Positions 1-9,243 of a DNA stretch of 64,000 bases are shown here, in pieces. The notes beneath the pieces were generated by a model. That model ran no database searches and was not told the origin of the DNA. It was given only the letters and a program-made list of their open reading frames with translations. Position 1 is the first letter of the stretch. Each line of letters opens with the position of its first letter. A program made the translations under genes and the position numbers. Source of the DNA: Anaerolineaceae bacterium (GTDB taxonomy: Bacteria > Chloroflexota > Anaerolineae > Promineifilales > Promineifilaceae); assembly GCA_002699125.1 (NCBI GenBank), contig PABI01000125.1, positions 124,001 to 188,000 on the forward strand, given 5' to 3'.

Positions 1-108
1 AGCTCGGATTTTCTGTAAATGCGGAAGGTTTTCCCAAATAAACGAGAGGCAAGTTCTGCCTTTGCTTAAGTAAACAAACCCATGACTTAAAAGGAGGATC
101 CAAACCCC

Positions 109-732
109 ATGGAAAACGTCGTTCAATTATCCCCTACAGACATTCTTGCCGAACGGCCGTTTACCCACCCCACGCACATCCCCGGCGACCTAAAGACACT
201 GCGCTACATGGTCCGCCAACTTTGCCTTACCCTGCAAAATCCCCACATGCCATCCGATTCGCCGCAAACAATTTTGTTCAACTTGCCCGACAAGGGTAGC
301 TGGATTCACCGGCAGGTGTTGGCCAATCCGCAGCATTTTAAGGAGGAAGATTTAATTCACGTTGTGGGCTTTTTTGGCCAAAGCCGCTCCCAGGCCGACA
401 TTGAGCTGGCCCAGGAATTTGACCTTACGCTGATGAAGGAAATTCCCCAACACGAGGGCCTGATTAGTTACAGCACCATGCTGCTGGCTGATGGCAATTA
501 CGCCAATCTGGTATTGTTCACCAGTGAAGCAGCGCAGATGGGCTGGAGCCGCAGCGAAGCCCACGCCAAAGCGGTGTATGAACTATCTCCCAGTTATTAT
601 CACTCAATTCGGATTTATAACGGCCGTCTCCCCCACGGCATTCAATACAGCGACGCGCTCACGCTGCACAAAGCCCGCTACTTTGATTACGACCAAGCCC
701 CCATTTGGCGCGGCGTGCGGACGCTAGCATAA
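109..732 (+). CDS. Hypothetical protein, 207 aa
   Basis: I do not recognise a family. The start is well supported: ATG follows AAGGAGG at 91-97 with 11 nt spacing. The protein is soluble-looking, with no signal peptide or membrane segment. It is mixed alpha/beta in appearance, rich in His and Tyr, with a hydrophobic strand in the middle (HVVGFFGQSR, about residues 84-93) and a C-terminal aromatic/basic tail. It stands alone: the next gene is convergent, ending 43 bp away, and upstream DNA in the window has no gene. A Rossmann-like or heme-degrading fold is conceivable but nothing in the motif content proves it. Confidence 0.8.
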   Translation: MENVVQLSPTDILAERPFTHPTHIPGDLKTLRYMVRQLCLTLQNPHMPSDSPQTILFNLPDKGSWIHRQVLANPQHFKEEDLIHVVGFFGQSRSQADIELAQEFDLTLMKEIPQHEGLISYSTMLLADGNYANLVLFTSEAAQMGWSRSEAHAKAVYELSPSYYHSIRIYNGRLPHGIQYSDALTLHKARYFDYDQAPIWRGVRTLA

Positions 733-775
733 ACAGAACAGTAGGCCAAAGAGCAACCAAACTCAAAACTGATTT

Positions 776-1912
776 TTAGGGAATGATTAGCTGCTGCCCC
801 GGTGTAATGTTGTTACCCACCAGCCCATTCGCCGACTTAACCGCTTCTACGGTGGAGCCGAAGCGGCGGGCGATGGAGAACAGCGTGTCGCCGCGCTGCA
901 CCACGTAAATGGTGGCTTCTGGCGTGGGCGTGGCGGTGGGCGCAAAGAGAGATTGCAACCCGGCCTCAGCTTCCGTGCCTTGCGGGAAGATAGCCAGGGC
1001 TTGCTCAAATTGCTGGGCAGCAGCAGCCGTATCTCCCAATTCGGCCAATCGATAGCCATAATTTACCCGCGCGGCATACAATTTTTCCGTCATGCCGGTT
1101 TCGTTGGGAGACAATTGACGGATTTCCTGGATAAGGCGGATAACTTCCGGCCAATTTTCGGCCGTCCAGGGATCATCCAGCTGGCGTATCAGCGCCGTCA
1201 CGTCTGACGTGGGTGAGGCAAGGGGTGTGGCGGAAGGCTGCGGGACCGGAATCTGCGTGGCTGCCGGAGTAGCCAGCGGATCCGGTAGCTCGGCCACCGA
1301 TTCCCCGGTGGAAAATGGCGAGGTGTAAAGCAGCAAATCTAGCGTTAGCACAGCGGCAGCCTCATTCCCACCCTCGGTAATGACCAAATTTTTCAGGTTG
1401 ATGCCCGGAACGGCCGTTTGCTCAATACGCCCCACAAATTGATTGAGCTGGCGCAAGTTCCCCTCCACCACCAACCGAAACTGGCGTGTGTCGTAGACTG
1501 GTTTTTCACCGGCAGCGGCGGCCCCTTGAGCCACTGTTTGCGCCTGTAAATCGACGATTGAGACGGCCGTTTCTGCCGCGCTGTCATATAAACCATCCAA
1601 AAAGGCAGCCGCCTGTGCTTCCGTCAAAAAACGATTGGCAAGCTCACGAAACTCCGCTTGAGCCGCCTCGATTTGCGTGCCAAGCTGCCCAGCTGCGGCT
1701 TGCTGCTGCGTCGTGCGCGCCTGGAAGGCGGCTTCTACCGTGGCCGATGCAGTTGCCAGATCGGTGCGCTGCTGCCAGCGTGGCAAAAGGGTGCGTATGG
1801 CAAAAATGAGATAGCCAACCAACAGCAGCCCTATAATGGCCACGGCCACCACGGCAAATAAATTTTCTCGCAGATAATCAACAATATCGGCCAGCTCAAA
1901 ATCAAAGTTCAT
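776..1912 (-). CDS. PilO-like inner-membrane protein with C-terminal LysM domain
   Basis: Seen: short cytoplasmic N-terminus, one membrane segment (about residues 18-43), a long Ala/Gln/Glu coiled coil (about 45-110), an alpha/beta segment (about 140-200), a Pro/Thr linker, a TPR-like helical stretch (about 240-320) and a LysM domain at the extreme C-terminus (VVQRGDTLFSIARRFG onward). Membrane anchor, periplasmic coiled coil and ferredoxin-like domain are the layout of PilO, the type IV pilus alignment subunit that pairs with PilN. The LysM and TPR-like tail is not usual for PilO and should bind peptidoglycan. The ATG shares its A with the stop of the upstream PilN-like gene (TAATG), so the two are translationally coupled. 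The function in pilus or a related secretion machine is inferred. Confidence 0.6.
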   Translation of the reverse strand: MNFDFELADIVDYLRENLFAVVAVAIIGLLLVGYLIFAIRTLLPRWQQRTDLATASATVEAAFQARTTQQQAAAGQLGTQIEAAQAEFRELANRFLTEAQAAAFLDGLYDSAAETAVSIVDLQAQTVAQGAAAAGEKPVYDTRQFRLVVEGNLRQLNQFVGRIEQTAVPGINLKNLVITEGGNEAAAVLTLDLLLYTSPFSTGESVAELPDPLATPAATQIPVPQPSATPLASPTSDVTALIRQLDDPWTAENWPEVIRLIQEIRQLSPNETGMTEKLYAARVNYGYRLAELGDTAAAAQQFEQALAIFPQGTEAEAGLQSLFAPTATPTPEATIYVVQRGDTLFSIARRFGSTVEAVKSANGLVGNNITPGQQLIIP

Positions 1913-3765
1913 TAGGGTTCCACCGGTTTCAGCGTGACAACGATGACAAATTCCACCGTTTCGGCCTGGAGCAGTGCCCGTTTAGCTACAAATGGAGGAC
2001 GGCCGTATCCCGCCGGCAGTTCGCTCTGTACGGGATTAACCTGAATGGTCACAGGAATGGTCTGGCGGCAAAAATCGGCCCAGCCCAGGGTAACCTCGCC
2101 CTCATGCACGCCAGTACTTAAGCCTGAGATATTGGCGATGATGCTAAGTGCAGCGGGTGTGGTACCGGTGATGAGATCGGTGCTGAGCCACGGCGTATCG
2201 GTGGTCACTTCCCAATCCAGCGGCTCGGTGCCTTCAATTTGCACCGTTTGCGTGTAAGGGCCACTGCCCTGGGTGACTGTACCAAAATCAATTTCTTCAG
2301 GATCAACGGTAAGGAAGGGCACTTCCTGCACCGAAACGATGTAGGTCTTGCTGGCACCAAACTGCTGCCCCACGTTGCTGATGGTGGCCACGGCTGTGCC
2401 GTCCGCCTCAGCTGGGAAGCAAACGGCCGAAGCAAAGTTGCCAGAGCCGGGCAAATCATAGTCATCGTTGCTCCATGCTTCGTTATTGAATTCGACGGTA
2501 ACGGCCGTATCCACCCCCACCCCCAGCTGCGAGGTAAGGATTTGGTAGAAACGGCCGTTCTTCACCAAAAATCCCACCTTGTCCAAATCATTGTTGGGGA
2601 AAAAGTTATGAATCTGCGCCTCGCCAATGGCAATGGGATTGGGGTCCACGTCATTGGGCTCGTGAATGTCGCGCAAATCTTGCGTGGGGGATGGCGTGAC
2701 GGTTGGCGGCGAATTGGTGGGCGTAATGGTTGGCGTGGGGGTGGTGGGCACAATCTCCAAAACCTGCAAATCGTACCATTGGTCGGCACCATAAACGCCC
2801 CGATTGGTCACCTGCACCCGAACCTCTACATCACGATCCGGCGGCGCTTGCAGCGTCACGCTGGAGGCGAGCGTGCCCAGCGCAGCATCATCGTTGCTGA
2901 GCTGCACATCACCGTAGGTCACCGTAAGAAATGTGTCTACACCTGGCGCCAGAAAATCGGTGCTTACCTCGTAAGTGCGGCCCGCTTTGGCCAAAAAGAT
3001 GACATTATCCACATCAAAGTTGGGGTAAAAGTTATGAATCTGCGCAGGTGCCCCTACAAAAATCGGCTTAGGTGTTGTGTCGTCCCACTCGTAATCATCG
3101 GTGAGCTTGGGTGTGGCTGTCGCCGTGGGCATGGGGGTGACGGGCGCTTTGGTAGGCGCGATCGTGGGTCGAGGCGTGTTGGTCACGGCCGAAGTCGGCG
3201 TGGCCGTGGGCAATAGCGGCGTAGGGGTGGGTGTAAAAAATGGCTCCGTAACCTGGACGATCGATTGGATCACCACCTGGTTAAACTGCCCGGACGTCTC
3301 CAGTTGACGGGCATAATCGGTTACAAAGCCTTCGTTAGCCGCCCGGCCCCGAATCAGGAGCTGGTCACCAGACTGTTCCAGGCCGGTTAGCTGGATGCCG
3401 CTGCCGTCCACATCATTAATGGCGGTCATGACGGCGTTCCAATCTACGTTTTCTGCTTCCAGTACCGGCAAGATTGCGGCCATCTGGTCAGTTTGGTTGT
3501 GAACGGCCGTTAATGTCACAATCAACTCTTGGGCCTGGGGCAGCGGACCGGGTGTGGAGGCCAAAGCCGTTTGCAGCGGGACCACTTCGGCTTCTAGTTG
3601 CGCCACTTCACTGCCCAACGTATTGGCCATGAGGTACAGGGGAATAAAAAGAATCGCCAGCCCCAACACACCCAACCACAAGGTCATCGGGCGAAACAGG
3701 GGTGGGGCTTCCAGCTCCTCGAAGGAATCAAATTCTTCTAAATCAAATGGGCGGTCTGTTTGCAC
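1912..3765 (-). CDS. PilN-like membrane protein with PPC and Ig-like domains
   Basis: 617 aa from a GTG start; the nearest Shine-Dalgarno-like sequence (AAGAAG) is weak. After an acidic cytoplasmic tail comes one membrane segment (about 28-48), a coiled coil, and a PilN-like alpha/beta domain (about 100-170, containing VDWNAVMTAINDV and LLIRGRA). Thr-Pro linkers then separate two PPC-like beta domains (about 225-340 and 370-480, each with a conserved HNFxPNxDxDxVxFL segment) and a C-terminal Ig/BACON-like domain (about 485-570). PilN normally ends after the alpha/beta domain, so about 400 extracytoplasmic residues are additional. The partner is the overlapping PilO-like gene. No PilM or pilus ATPase gene adjoins the pair, so the machine they serve is uncertain. 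Confidence 0.6.
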   Translation of the reverse strand: MQTDRPFDLEEFDSFEELEAPPLFRPMTLWLGVLGLAILFIPLYLMANTLGSEVAQLEAEVVPLQTALASTPGPLPQAQELIVTLTAVHNQTDQMAAILPVLEAENVDWNAVMTAINDVDGSGIQLTGLEQSGDQLLIRGRAANEGFVTDYARQLETSGQFNQVVIQSIVQVTEPFFTPTPTPLLPTATPTSAVTNTPRPTIAPTKAPVTPMPTATATPKLTDDYEWDDTTPKPIFVGAPAQIHNFYPNFDVDNVIFLAKAGRTYEVSTDFLAPGVDTFLTVTYGDVQLSNDDAALGTLASSVTLQAPPDRDVEVRVQVTNRGVYGADQWYDLQVLEIVPTTPTPTITPTNSPPTVTPSPTQDLRDIHEPNDVDPNPIAIGEAQIHNFFPNNDLDKVGFLVKNGRFYQILTSQLGVGVDTAVTVEFNNEAWSNDDYDLPGSGNFASAVCFPAEADGTAVATISNVGQQFGASKTYIVSVQEVPFLTVDPEEIDFGTVTQGSGPYTQTVQIEGTEPLDWEVTTDTPWLSTDLITGTTPAALSIIANISGLSTGVHEGEVTLGWADFCRQTIPVTIQVNPVQSELPAGYGRPPFVAKRALLQAETVEFVIVVTLKPVEP

Positions 3766-4030
3766 TTCTTTTTTTGCCTGACTGGCTGCCAGCCAGACCC
3801 CTTATAAGGTTTATAACAAGCAAAAGATATCTTCTGGGCAAATTATGTCATAGCCTCCGGCGAACGACCGTGAAAATGACGAACTATCGCCGTGAAAAAA
3901 CCGTTGGGGTGCTATAGGCCAAATGTCTGCCTGTTCAGACGGCCGTCTCATACTTCACGGCTATTGTCAGACCCCCAGTGCCCCCCTATCATTCAGCTAT
4001 ACGCAAAAGAGCCAACATCAATGATCTGTT

Positions 4031-6595
4031 ATGCACAACGAACAACGTATTATGTCTACGAAGATTGAGCCAACAAACCAATCCGTTTCTACCACCAGGT
4101 TATTGCAGCAAGAGAGTCAGAAACTGCGGCGCACCAATGAACTGCTGGAAAAACGCCTTAAGGCAGGCACAGACGCGCTAAAGCTCACCAATGAGCAGCT
4201 GGAACGGGAAATTGCCGAACGCATAAAAACAGAACGCAAACTGCAAAGGCGCCTGGCTTTCGACCAAATCCTCACCGCCATTTCCACGCAATTTATCAAC
4301 CTGACCACAACAGAAATCGACGACAACATCAACCAGGCACTCGAAAAGATTGGACAGTTTGCTAATTATGATCGCGGCTACATTTACCTGTTTGAGGAAA
4401 ACGGCCGTGCCCTCAAAAACACCCACGAATGGTGCCGTCCCCCCTGCCAAACAACCCTGGAAGATTTTAAAACGCTGCCCGCTGATTTGTTTCAAAACTG
4501 GATGCCACGTTTGTTTCGGCGGGAAACTATCCATATTCAGGATATAGAAGAAAACAGCGAAGCAAGCAGCAATGAAATAAAGCTGCTGCAACTGCAAGGC
4601 GTTCGCTCTGCGCTGATCATGCCCCTGGTTTATGATAAAGAAACCTTTGGCTTTTTTGGGTTGGATTCTCGCCAGCCATTTGTACCCGGGCAGCAAGAAA
4701 AGGCAGCCTCACTGCAGGTAGTCAGCACCATCTTTGTCAATGCGCTGATGCGCAAAAAGTCAGAAGAGCTGCTGGCTAAAGAACGCAATTTTGCCCAACA
4801 AGTGATGGCGACAATGGGGCAAGGCGTCATGACCACCACGGTTGAGGGCGTAATCGACTACATTAATCCGGCTTATGCCCACATGCTCGGCTATGAGCCA
4901 CATGAACTGATAGGTAAAACTGCCCTGGATTTCACGCATCATGAGGATCACCAAAAGCTGATTCGCGCCCAAATGCAAAATATGGAAGATCAGGCCAGCT
5001 CCTACGAGGCCCGGCTGACAAAAGCAGATGATTCACCTTTGTATGTCCTGGTGAACAGCGTTCCCCATTATGATCCTCAAGAGAAAATCATCGGCTCAAT
5101 TGCTACGATTACAGATTTAACGGAACGGCGCACCGCAGAATCCCAAATTAAATCAAATGCCGCAGAAGTTAACGAAATTTATCAGGCGGCTATTCAACTC
5201 TTTAAGCCGAGCGGTGTTGAGGAGCTGGCTGAACAAATTGCTGAGATCACTGTGAATGAATTGGGATTTGATTCTTGCGGTGTCTTGCTTTTGCAAGAGC
5301 CGATCCGGCTGAATACAGCACGTCTTAACCTTGAGCCGATACCAGAGGCGAATCATTTAAGATGGCTGGCGCGATACGGCCGTTTCTACCCCACCACCTC
5401 AGATACCATTTCGCTAAAAGGAGATGGTCTGGTGCCAGCGGCCGTGCGTCAGAGAGAAACCATTTACGCCCCCGACGTCACCCAGGATCCTCGCTACCTG
5501 CCGGAAAACACGTACACACAATCGGAACTGGTGATTCCGCTGCGCGCCTACAATCTCATCATCGGGGCAATTGATCTGCATTCACCCCAATTAAACGGTT
5601 TCGATGAACGCGCGCAGCGCATCATTAATGTATTTGCCGAACATGCAGGCCTGGCCCTGGAAACCGTACGACTTTACGACCAGCTGCAAGAGCACGCCCA
5701 GGCATTAGAAACCCAAATTACGGAACGGCAAAAAATTGAGCAGGCATTACGTGCCAGCAGCGATGAACTAAACGCCGCCAACGCCAAGCTGGGCAAAGCG
5801 TTGCGCACCAGAGATGAATTTCTGGCCAACATGAGCCACGAACTGCGCACACCGCTCAACGCAATTTTAGGTAAATCAGAAGTCCTGTTGGAAGGCATTC
5901 ATGGCCAATTAACGGAAAAGCAGGCCTCCTCGCTGCAGGTTATTGAAAAAAGCGGCCGTCATCTACTCGACCTCATCAACGACATTTTGGACATGTCCAA
6001 AATTGAAGCCGATAAGGTTACACTCGATATTCAGACAGTCACTTTAGCCACGCTTTGCGAAAGCAGCCTGCAATTTGTGCGGCAAATGGCCCACAAAAAG
6101 CAGATTAAACTCCAGGCCAGCATCGAACACCCTCTGACAACTTGCCAGGCTGATGAGCGCCGCCTAAAGCAGATCCTCATCAACCTTTTGAGCAATGCAA
6201 TTAAGTTCACGCCGGCCAAAGGTGAAGTTGGCCTCAATATTTTGAAGGATGCTGCTGAAGAAACAATTCAGTTCCAGGTTTGGGATACAGGCGTTGGTAT
6301 TGCAGCAGAAGATATTGACAAGTTGTTCCAACCATTTGTACAGCTAGACAGCAGCCTGGCACGCGCACACGAAGGGACTGGGCTGGGGCTTTCCCTGGTT
6401 CACCGCCTTGCAGAATTGCACAGCGGCACTGTCTCAGTAGAAAGCCAGGCAGGTCTGGGCAGCTGTTTCACCGTGACGCTGCCGCAAAACGTCCAAACTG
6501 TTGCGGCAAATCTGCAAATTCAGGCCAAAAACGAACACAAACAACACAAAAATAACCACCAGTATAAACTCGGTGTGGGAGAAATCCATGGATAA
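4031..6595 (+). CDS. Sensor histidine kinase, GAF-PAS-GAF-HisKA-HATPase
   Basis: 854 aa, cytosolic, with no membrane segment. Domain order: N-terminal coiled coil (25-75), GAF (about 77-240), PAS (about 250-365), second GAF (about 385-545), coiled coil, HisKA with phosphoacceptor His603 in SHELRTP, and HATPase (about 700-820) with N-box NLLSNAIKF, G1 DTGVGI and G2 GTGLGLSL. No receiver domain is fused. The start is uncertain: neither ATG 4031 nor the in-frame ATG 4052 has a clear ribosome-binding site. Its stop overlaps the start of a PAS protein (ATGGATAA), and a receiver-kinase follows on the same strand, so the three probably form one signalling operon. The ligand of the GAF/PAS sensors is unknown. 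Confidence 0.93.
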   Translation: MHNEQRIMSTKIEPTNQSVSTTRLLQQESQKLRRTNELLEKRLKAGTDALKLTNEQLEREIAERIKTERKLQRRLAFDQILTAISTQFINLTTTEIDDNINQALEKIGQFANYDRGYIYLFEENGRALKNTHEWCRPPCQTTLEDFKTLPADLFQNWMPRLFRRETIHIQDIEENSEASSNEIKLLQLQGVRSALIMPLVYDKETFGFFGLDSRQPFVPGQQEKAASLQVVSTIFVNALMRKKSEELLAKERNFAQQVMATMGQGVMTTTVEGVIDYINPAYAHMLGYEPHELIGKTALDFTHHEDHQKLIRAQMQNMEDQASSYEARLTKADDSPLYVLVNSVPHYDPQEKIIGSIATITDLTERRTAESQIKSNAAEVNEIYQAAIQLFKPSGVEELAEQIAEITVNELGFDSCGVLLLQEPIRLNTARLNLEPIPEANHLRWLARYGRFYPTTSDTISLKGDGLVPAAVRQRETIYAPDVTQDPRYLPENTYTQSELVIPLRAYNLIIGAIDLHSPQLNGFDERAQRIINVFAEHAGLALETVRLYDQLQEHAQALETQITERQKIEQALRASSDELNAANAKLGKALRTRDEFLANMSHELRTPLNAILGKSEVLLEGIHGQLTEKQASSLQVIEKSGRHLLDLINDILDMSKIEADKVTLDIQTVTLATLCESSLQFVRQMAHKKQIKLQASIEHPLTTCQADERRLKQILINLLSNAIKFTPAKGEVGLNILKDAAEETIQFQVWDTGVGIAAEDIDKLFQPFVQLDSSLARAHEGTGLGLSLVHRLAELHSGTVSVESQAGLGSCFTVTLPQNVQTVAANLQIQAKNEHKQHKNNHQYKLGVGEIHG

Positions 6596-7010
6596 GCCAG
6601 CCACGCTGTTAGCAGCACAATTAACGGATGGGTTACGAAAAGCGAAAAATTTACCTTCTGGCCATGTGCTGATCAATGCAGCAGATGAGATCATTTACGC
6701 CAATAAACAGGCGCGTCACTTTCTGGGGTTGCTGGCCGAAGAAACAATACCGACCGGACAAAAGTTTTTATCTTTAGTCCAGTCAGCCTACCAATGTTAT
6801 CCCGCATTTGCCTGGCTTGATTGGCCCAAGCGGTCATTATCTGCGCCCCGCTACCTCATCTTCTCCCCAACCCGCAATGCTTCATTTTCTCTGCTCAAGG
6901 TCGAGATTGTTGAATATCTTGTCATTGATGGCAGCGAAATTTGGGCTGTAGCCCTAGACCTTGTAGAATCTCCTTTAGAAACGGCCGTCACCCGTTTCAC
7001 TCACTGCTAA
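6588..7010 (+). CDS. Stand-alone PAS-like protein
   Basis: 140 aa starting at ATG 6588, which overlaps the stop of the upstream kinase by 8 nt, implying translational coupling. A GGGAGAAA stretch just upstream can serve as ribosome-binding site. The sequence has the look of one PAS fold: an opening strand with GHVLINAADEIIYANKQA, then the helix RHFLGLLAEE, and later strands near residues 100-130. No kinase, receiver or DNA-binding part is present. It probably acts as a sensory accessory to the neighbouring kinase and to the receiver-kinase that starts 31 bp downstream. The PAS assignment rests on the N/D-rich opening strand and on context, so it is moderate. Confidence 0.7.
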   Translation: MDKPATLLAAQLTDGLRKAKNLPSGHVLINAADEIIYANKQARHFLGLLAEETIPTGQKFLSLVQSAYQCYPAFAWLDWPKRSLSAPRYLIFSPTRNASFSLLKVEIVEYLVIDGSEIWAVALDLVESPLETAVTRFTHC

Positions 7011-7041
7011 AATTAATCCATCAAGCAAGGAACCAGCACAA

Positions 7042-8145
7042 GTGTCGCCAGCCAAGGTCAAACCACATATATGCATCGTCGATGACAACCATATGGCTCG
7101 TGAAGTTATTGCCGAACAGCTTTCGGTAGAACCATATCGTGTCACGCAAATCACGGGCGGACTAAAGCTGCTGGAAAAGTTTGATAAGCTAAAACCAGAC
7201 GTCATTTTAATGGACGTGATGATGCCCATCATGAACGGCTATGATGTTTGCCAGGAAATTAAACAAAACCCGGCGCGTAGTCATATACCCGTCATTCTCG
7301 TTACCGCCTTAAACAGCCGGGAAGATATGTTAAAAGGATTGGAAACTGGCGCGGATGAATTTTTGTCTAAACCGGTTAATGGGGCCGAGCTGCGTGCCCG
7401 GGTACGCACCATGCTGCGCATCAAAAATCAATACGATTCTTTACAATCGGTCATGCAGCTGCGTGAAGATTTAGCCCACATGCTCATTCACGATATGCGC
7501 AATCCGCTCACGGTAGCCACGCTGTACAACAATATCCTGCTGAAGCGCAATCAACTCTCACCAAGAGATAAAGAGTATGCCGTTCTCGTTCGCGACGGCT
7601 TGCGCAATCTCGCCGGATTTTTAGATGAAATTTTGACAACTGCCAAGATGGAAGAAGGCTTGCTGAAGCCGACCAGCCAGCCAAACGATATCAGCCAGCT
7701 AATTACAAATGTTGTTGAAGGACAACGAGAAGTCGCTCGGCTCCAGGGCCTTCAGCTTATGCTCGACCTGCCTCAGGAGCGTCGCTCAGCTTGTATCGAT
7801 GCAACGTTATTCAAGCGTGTTTTGGACAATTTATTGTCCAACGCTTTCAAATACGCGCCGGACCAAAGCCAAATCACCCTGCGACTGCGCTATTTAGGGG
7901 ATGAAAATAACATACCCCATACGCCTTCTTTTCGCCTGCAAGTGATGGATCAAGGACCCGGCATTGCCCCCGAAAACTATGATCGTATTTTCAACAAATA
8001 TGAGGTTGTAACGCTTAAACAGAGTGGGCAAGAGCAAATTGGCTTAGGGCTGGCGTTTTGTAAATTAGTGGTCGAGGCTCATAACGGCCGTATTTACGTC
8101 TCCCCCAACCTACCCCAAGGTGCTATCTTTAACGTTGAAATGTAA
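7042..8145 (+). CDS. Response regulator-histidine kinase (REC-HisKA-HATPase)
   Basis: 367 aa from GTG 7042, preceded by AAGGAA. An N-terminal receiver domain has acidic residues in IVDDN, phospho-acceptor Asp58 in LMDVMMP, and Lys110 in LSKPV. A short linker leads to HisKA with His150 in LIHDMRNP and a HATPase with NLLSNAFKY, DQGPGIA and GLGLAF. This REC-first kinase layout lets an upstream kinase control the output kinase. It follows the GAF-PAS-GAF kinase and the PAS protein on the same strand. The gene converges on a paralog with identical domain order that ends only 7 bp away, with no visible terminator between them. Confidence 0.93.
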   Translation: MSPAKVKPHICIVDDNHMAREVIAEQLSVEPYRVTQITGGLKLLEKFDKLKPDVILMDVMMPIMNGYDVCQEIKQNPARSHIPVILVTALNSREDMLKGLETGADEFLSKPVNGAELRARVRTMLRIKNQYDSLQSVMQLREDLAHMLIHDMRNPLTVATLYNNILLKRNQLSPRDKEYAVLVRDGLRNLAGFLDEILTTAKMEEGLLKPTSQPNDISQLITNVVEGQREVARLQGLQLMLDLPQERRSACIDATLFKRVLDNLLSNAFKYAPDQSQITLRLRYLGDENNIPHTPSFRLQVMDQGPGIAPENYDRIFNKYEVVTLKQSGQEQIGLGLAFCKLVVEAHNGRIYVSPNLPQGAIFNVEM

Positions 8146-8152
8146 CAGAAAT

Positions 8153-9241
8153 TTAAAGCTCTACCGTAAAAATCGAGCCGCGCGGCTTATTAGCAGTTAC
8201 CGAGATACGGCCGTTGTGTGCTTCCACAACCATCTTGCAAAAAGCTAGTCCCAGGCCAACCTGCTTCACATCGCGCCGTCCGGTGGCTACAATCTTAAAC
8301 TTATCAAAAATCGTCTCGTAATGCTCCGCGGCAATGCCCGGGCCTTCATCAATCACCTGCAAGTTTAAATGGGGAACGCTGCCATTTTGGCTGGGACCGC
8401 TGCTTTCGTAACGCACCCTTAGCGTGATGTTGCCCCCTGTAGGCGAAAACTTCACGGCATTCGAGACCAGGTTATCCAGCACGCGCCGCCACAGATTGGC
8501 GTCCAGCGATAATTTATTGCCTTCGTCGGGTAAGTCCAGGTGAAAGTTGATGTCTTTCAGCCGCGCCATAGGCTCATAGCTGTTTTTAACGGCCACCGCC
8601 AGTTCATTCACATCTACCGGTGATTGGCTAAGCATCAAACGGCCGTGTTCCATTTTAGCCATCATCAACATGTCGGTCAAAAAGGAGCTCAACCGGTTCG
8701 CCTCACCACGAATCGTGTCCAACGTTTGCACGTTGCCATCCAACTCAGATTCCAGCAAGTCACAATAGATGAGAATCGTGGACAGCGGGCTGCGAATGTC
8801 ATGCACGATCATATTGGCCAAATCCTGACGCATTTGCAGCGCAGCTTGCAGCTCATCGTGTCGCTGCTTAATGCGCAGCATGGAGCGCACTCTGGCCCGC
8901 AGCTCCAGGCCGTTAATAGGCTTGTGCAAAAAGTCATCGGCCCCAGCTTCCAGGCCGCGTGCCAAATCTTGCTTGCTGTCTAGCGCCGTAACCAAAATGA
9001 TGGGCACATGATTCCATTTGGGGTTGCGCTTTATGCGCTGGCACAGCTCAAACCCATCCATGTTGGGCATCATCACGTCAGACAAAATAACGTCAGGTAT
9101 TTCATCGTCTAGCTGTGCCAATGCTTCATGAGCATCTTCAGCAAAGAAAAGTTCGTACGATTCTTTTAGCAGCAGCATTTCTATGGTCTGCCGCGCGTAC
9201 GATTCATCATCAACAATTAATATCTGAGGTTTTTTATTCAT
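8153..9241 (-). CDS. Response regulator-histidine kinase, paralog of the convergent neighbour
   Basis: 362 aa. Receiver with Asp55 in LSDVMMP and Lys in LHKPI, HisKA with His147 in IVHDIRSP, HATPase with NLVSNAVKF, DEGPGIA and GLGLAF. It aligns along its whole length with the receiver-kinase on the opposite strand (shared stretches such as VLDNLLSNA/VLDNLVSNA and FCKxVVEAHNGRI), so the pair arose by duplication with inversion. It starts 2 bp after the stop of the 1184-aa hybrid kinase and is therefore almost certainly its operon partner, probably receiving phosphate from it. No DNA-binding output is present, so the end of the pathway lies elsewhere. Confidence 0.94.
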   Translation of the reverse strand: MNKKPQILIVDDESYARQTIEMLLLKESYELFFAEDAHEALAQLDDEIPDVILSDVMMPNMDGFELCQRIKRNPKWNHVPIILVTALDSKQDLARGLEAGADDFLHKPINGLELRARVRSMLRIKQRHDELQAALQMRQDLANMIVHDIRSPLSTILIYCDLLESELDGNVQTLDTIRGEANRLSSFLTDMLMMAKMEHGRLMLSQSPVDVNELAVAVKNSYEPMARLKDINFHLDLPDEGNKLSLDANLWRRVLDNLVSNAVKFSPTGGNITLRVRYESSGPSQNGSVPHLNLQVIDEGPGIAAEHYETIFDKFKIVATGRRDVKQVGLGLAFCKMVVEAHNGRISVTANKPRGSIFTVEL

Positions 9242-9243
9242 AA

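Noticed and set aside
2239..3216. Long plus-strand open frame of 325 codons
   Set aside because: It is the antisense of the PilN-like gene; composition (His/Arg/Gly-rich) and lack of a ribosome-binding site mark it as a shadow frame.
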